A stretch of 64,000 nt of DNA from CAXBBB01 sp963793245 (lineage in GTDB: Bacteria > Bacteroidota > Rhodothermia > Rhodothermales > BA12): NCBI GenBank assembly GCA_963793245.1, contig CAWBZG010000005.1, positions 186,001 through 250,000 of the forward strand, written 5' to 3'. The notes under the pieces are model-generated. The model did not search any database, was not told the origin of the DNA, and saw nothing but the letters and a program-made list of their open reading frames with translations. Below, piece by piece: positions 62,528 through 64,000 of this stretch. The translations under genes were made by a program, and so were the position numbers. Each line of letters begins with the position of its first letter. Within the stretch, counting starts at the first letter, position 1.

Positions 62528-62535
62528 TACTTTTA
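62528..62535 (+). promoter_or_regulatory. Possible -7 box (TACTTTTA) before rpmI
   Basis: TACTTTTA fits TAnnTTT and lies 50 bases before the rpmI ATG at 62586. It overlaps the end of the preceding hairpin. Confidence 0.35.
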
Positions 62536-62585
62536 CAGGCTCTGATCTATCCACACGGCCCGCGTGGCCCTCTCCGACGGACACC

Positions 62586-62780
62586 ATGCCTAAGATGAAA
62601 TCGAATAGCGGCGCCAAGAAGCGGTTTAAACTGACCGCCTCGGGCAAAGTCAAACGCAAGAAAGCGTTCACCAGCCACATCCTGACCAAGAAGTCGCCCA
62701 AGCGCAAGCGCAACCTGCGCGACGCTACTCTGGTCTCGGACGCCGACGAAGCGCGCGTCAAGCGCATGATCTCCTCGTAA
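62586..62780 (+). CDS. rpmI: 50S ribosomal protein bL35
   Basis: This 64-residue basic protein (MPKMKSNSGAKKRFKLTASGKVKRKKAFTSHILTKKSPKRKRNLR) matches bL35, including KMKSNSGAKKRF and SHILTKKSPKRKR. It is a component of the large ribosomal subunit. It lies in the conserved order infC-rpmI-rplT. In other bacteria bL20 represses this operon by binding the leader; the same may apply here, but the leader structure is not resolved. Confidence 0.97.
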   Translation: MPKMKSNSGAKKRFKLTASGKVKRKKAFTSHILTKKSPKRKRNLRDATLVSDADEARVKRMISS

Positions 62781-62887
62781 CTGACTCCGTCAGATTGTTT
62801 TGGGCGCTTTGCTCAAACACGAGAGATTATCGCTAGCACCAAGCAGGGGTTTGCCCCTCGCCTTCCGGCTCCACAACACAACACACT

Positions 62888-63232
62888 ATGCCTCGCGCAA
62901 CAAACAAACCGGCGTCCCGCGCCCGTCGCAAGAAAGTCCTCAACCGGGCCAAAGGCTACTGGGGCGGTCGCTCCAAGATCTACACGGTCGCCAAGCACGC
63001 CGTTGACAAGGGTCTGCAGTACGCCTACCGTGACCGTCGCAACCGCAAGCGTCAGTTCCGCCGCCTCTGGATCGCGCGTATCAACGCCGGTGCCCGCATC
63101 AACGGCCTGTCGTACTCGCGCCTGATGGGTGCGCTCCGCAAAAACGACGTGGCGCTCAACCGCAAGGTCCTCGCCGACCTCGCGATGAACGACCCCGCCG
63201 CGTTCGCCGCCGTCACCGAACTCGCCAAATAG
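62888..63232 (+). CDS. rplT: 50S ribosomal protein bL20
   Basis: This 114-residue protein (MPRATNKPASRARRKKVLNRAKGYWGGRSKIYTVAKHAVDKGLQYAYRDRRNRKRQFRRLWIARINAGAR) matches bL20, an early assembly protein of the large subunit with a basic N-terminal arm. The C-terminal domain (NGLSYSRLMGALRKNDVALNRKVLADLAMNDPAAFAAVTELAK) is complete. The 107-base gap after rpmI holds a small GGGG-TTTG-CCCC hairpin. bL20 is the usual autoregulator of the operon. Confidence 0.98.
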   Translation: MPRATNKPASRARRKKVLNRAKGYWGGRSKIYTVAKHAVDKGLQYAYRDRRNRKRQFRRLWIARINAGARINGLSYSRLMGALRKNDVALNRKVLADLAMNDPAAFAAVTELAK

Positions 63233-63256
63233 GTCCAGACCTTTTTGCCTTTCGGT

Positions 63257-63292
63257 AAACACCCGCCCAGCACACGCTCGGCGGGTGTTTTG
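63257..63292 (+). terminator. Terminator-like hairpin between rplT and pheS
   Basis: AAACACCCGCC pairs with GGCGGGTGTTT around a 12-base loop, with a T run at its 3' end. It lies 24 bases past the rplT stop and 44 bases before the pheS ATG, so it probably ends the ribosomal protein transcript or attenuates read-through into pheS. Confidence 0.75.
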
Positions 63293-63335
63293 GCATCCGG
63301 CCTTTCCACTCACCTCTTCTGCTGACTGACCTGCG

Positions 63336-64000
63336 ATGACAGAACAGATCGACGCGCTCCTGGGCGAACTCGAAACGTACACGCTCACGACACCCGACGA
63401 GCGCGAAGCCTTCCGCGTCCGCTTTCTGGGCCGCAAGAGCGGCGCCATCACGGACCTGTTCAAGAACCTGCGCGACGCCGATGCATCCGAACGCCCGGCT
63501 CTGGGTCAACGCCTCAACGCGCTCCGCACGCGCGCCGAGGAAATGGTCGCCGAAGCGGATCAGCAAGCTGAGCAGACACCTGACGCGCCGGCCATCGACC
63601 TGACACTTCCGGGTCGGATTCCGCCGCTCGGATCGCGCCACCCGCTGACGCAGACGCTGGAAGACATCCAGGACATTTTCGCGCGGATGGGCTTCACGAT
63701 TGCCGAGGGGCCGGAGATCGAGGACGACTTCCACAACTTCACGGCGTTGGGCTTTCCGCCCGACCACCCGGCCCGCGACATGCAAGACACGTTCTTCGTC
63801 GCTCAGAAAGGCGTCGACGGAGCAGACGAAGACGTCGTGCTGCGGACGCACACGTCGCCCGTCCAGGTACGGGCGCTGCTTCCAACGAGCGAAGGTGGCG
63901 AGGCGCGCGTGCCGATTCGGGTGATCGCTCCGGGACGCGTCTACCGCAACGAGAGCCTGTCGTACAAGTCGTACTGCCTGTTTCACCAGGTCGAGGGGCT
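63336..64000 (+). CDS. pheS: Phenylalanyl-tRNA synthetase alpha subunit (C-terminus outside window)
   Basis: The frame opens with ATG at 63336 and stays open to the window end (221 codons of about 340). The N-terminal coiled-coil region (MTEQIDALLGELETYTLTTPDEREAFRVRFLGRKSGAITDLFKNLRD) is followed by the class II core: HPLTQTLEDIQDIFARMGFTIAEGPEIEDDFHNFTALGFPPDHPARDMQDTFFV, then VLRTHTSPVQVRAL and IAPGRVYRNE. These are motif 1 and motif 2 of PheS. Position after rplT is the common arrangement. The pheT gene should follow outside the window. Confidence 0.96.
   Translation, partial: MTEQIDALLGELETYTLTTPDEREAFRVRFLGRKSGAITDLFKNLRDADASERPALGQRLNALRTRAEEMVAEADQQAEQTPDAPAIDLTLPGRIPPLGSRHPLTQTLEDIQDIFARMGFTIAEGPEIEDDFHNFTALGFPPDHPARDMQDTFFVAQKGVDGADEDVVLRTHTSPVQVRALLPTSEGGEARVPIRVIAPGRVYRNESLSYKSYCLFHQVEG

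Overview
This looks like a chromosomal segment from a high-GC, Gram-negative member of the Bacteroidota/Rhodothermota lineage (Rhodothermia-like). The supporting signs are a type IX secretion C-terminal sorting domain (46331-48037), upstream boxes of the TAnnTTTG type (6483, 10271, 12509), HPr kinase, LolA- and TonB-type envelope proteins, a long HisA tail of the kind I associate with Bacteroidota, and few obvious Shine-Dalgarno sequences. The genus cannot be settled from the sequence alone. I found no rRNA, tRNA, CRISPR array, prophage or transposase.

Layout. 1-1.9 kb: the N-terminal part of a flagellar rod protein (FlgF-type, cut by the window edge) and three tandem single-domain response regulators. 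1.9-13.8 kb: mostly minus-strand housekeeping and envelope genes, including an SGNH hydrolase divergent from a MarR regulator, a lipoprotein MsrA-MsrB fusion, an NAD-dependent epimerase, RlmD, an M23 endopeptidase, HPr kinase, a MoxR ATPase and a degenerate galactokinase-like protein. 13.9-20.2 kb: NUDIX hydrolase overlapping a Kv-type potassium channel, a uracil-DNA glycosylase relative, a GH108 muramidase, an ABC exporter and a TonB-domain lipoprotein. 20.3-27 kb: P1 aminopeptidase, a more AT-rich type II restriction-modification pair, GH3 beta-N-acetylhexosaminidase and a trans-sulfuration PLP enzyme. 27.2-31.5 kb: TPR protein, LytS/LytTR two-component pair, VapBC, zinc metallopeptidase.

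31.5-36.2 kb carries a menaquinone cluster (menH, menB, a flavin reductase, menA, menC). 36.2-42.5 kb holds a small acidic peptide gene, dnaE and metG. 42.9-46.1 kb is a histidine cluster (hisB, hisH, hisA, hisF). 46.3-59.6 kb holds a T9SS-secreted glucose/sorbosone-dehydrogenase-like protein, LolA plus a flippase-like membrane protein, SurE, a serine hydrolase, an M1 peptidase, a hybrid histidine kinase and RecQ. 59.7-64 kb is the classic translation cluster thrS-infC-rpmI-rplT-pheS, in which infC begins with the rare codon ATT.

Two cross-cutting observations matter to a reader. First, five well-conserved genes (menH, dnaE, metG, hisF, recQ) each contain exactly one single-base frameshift next to a short C/G run. 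Their remaining sequence is fully conserved, so assembly or sequencing indels are the likeliest cause. Second, several families of short hairpin repeats lie between genes, and one is embedded in the start of menH.

I did not find a convincing new multi-gene system. The most unusual loci are the degenerate galactokinase-like protein next to HPr kinase/MoxR, the cysteine-poor copper-storage-like helical bundle, the acidic glycine-rich micropeptide before dnaE, the channel with a C-terminal zinc-ribbon-like tail, and the palindrome-encoded start of menH.
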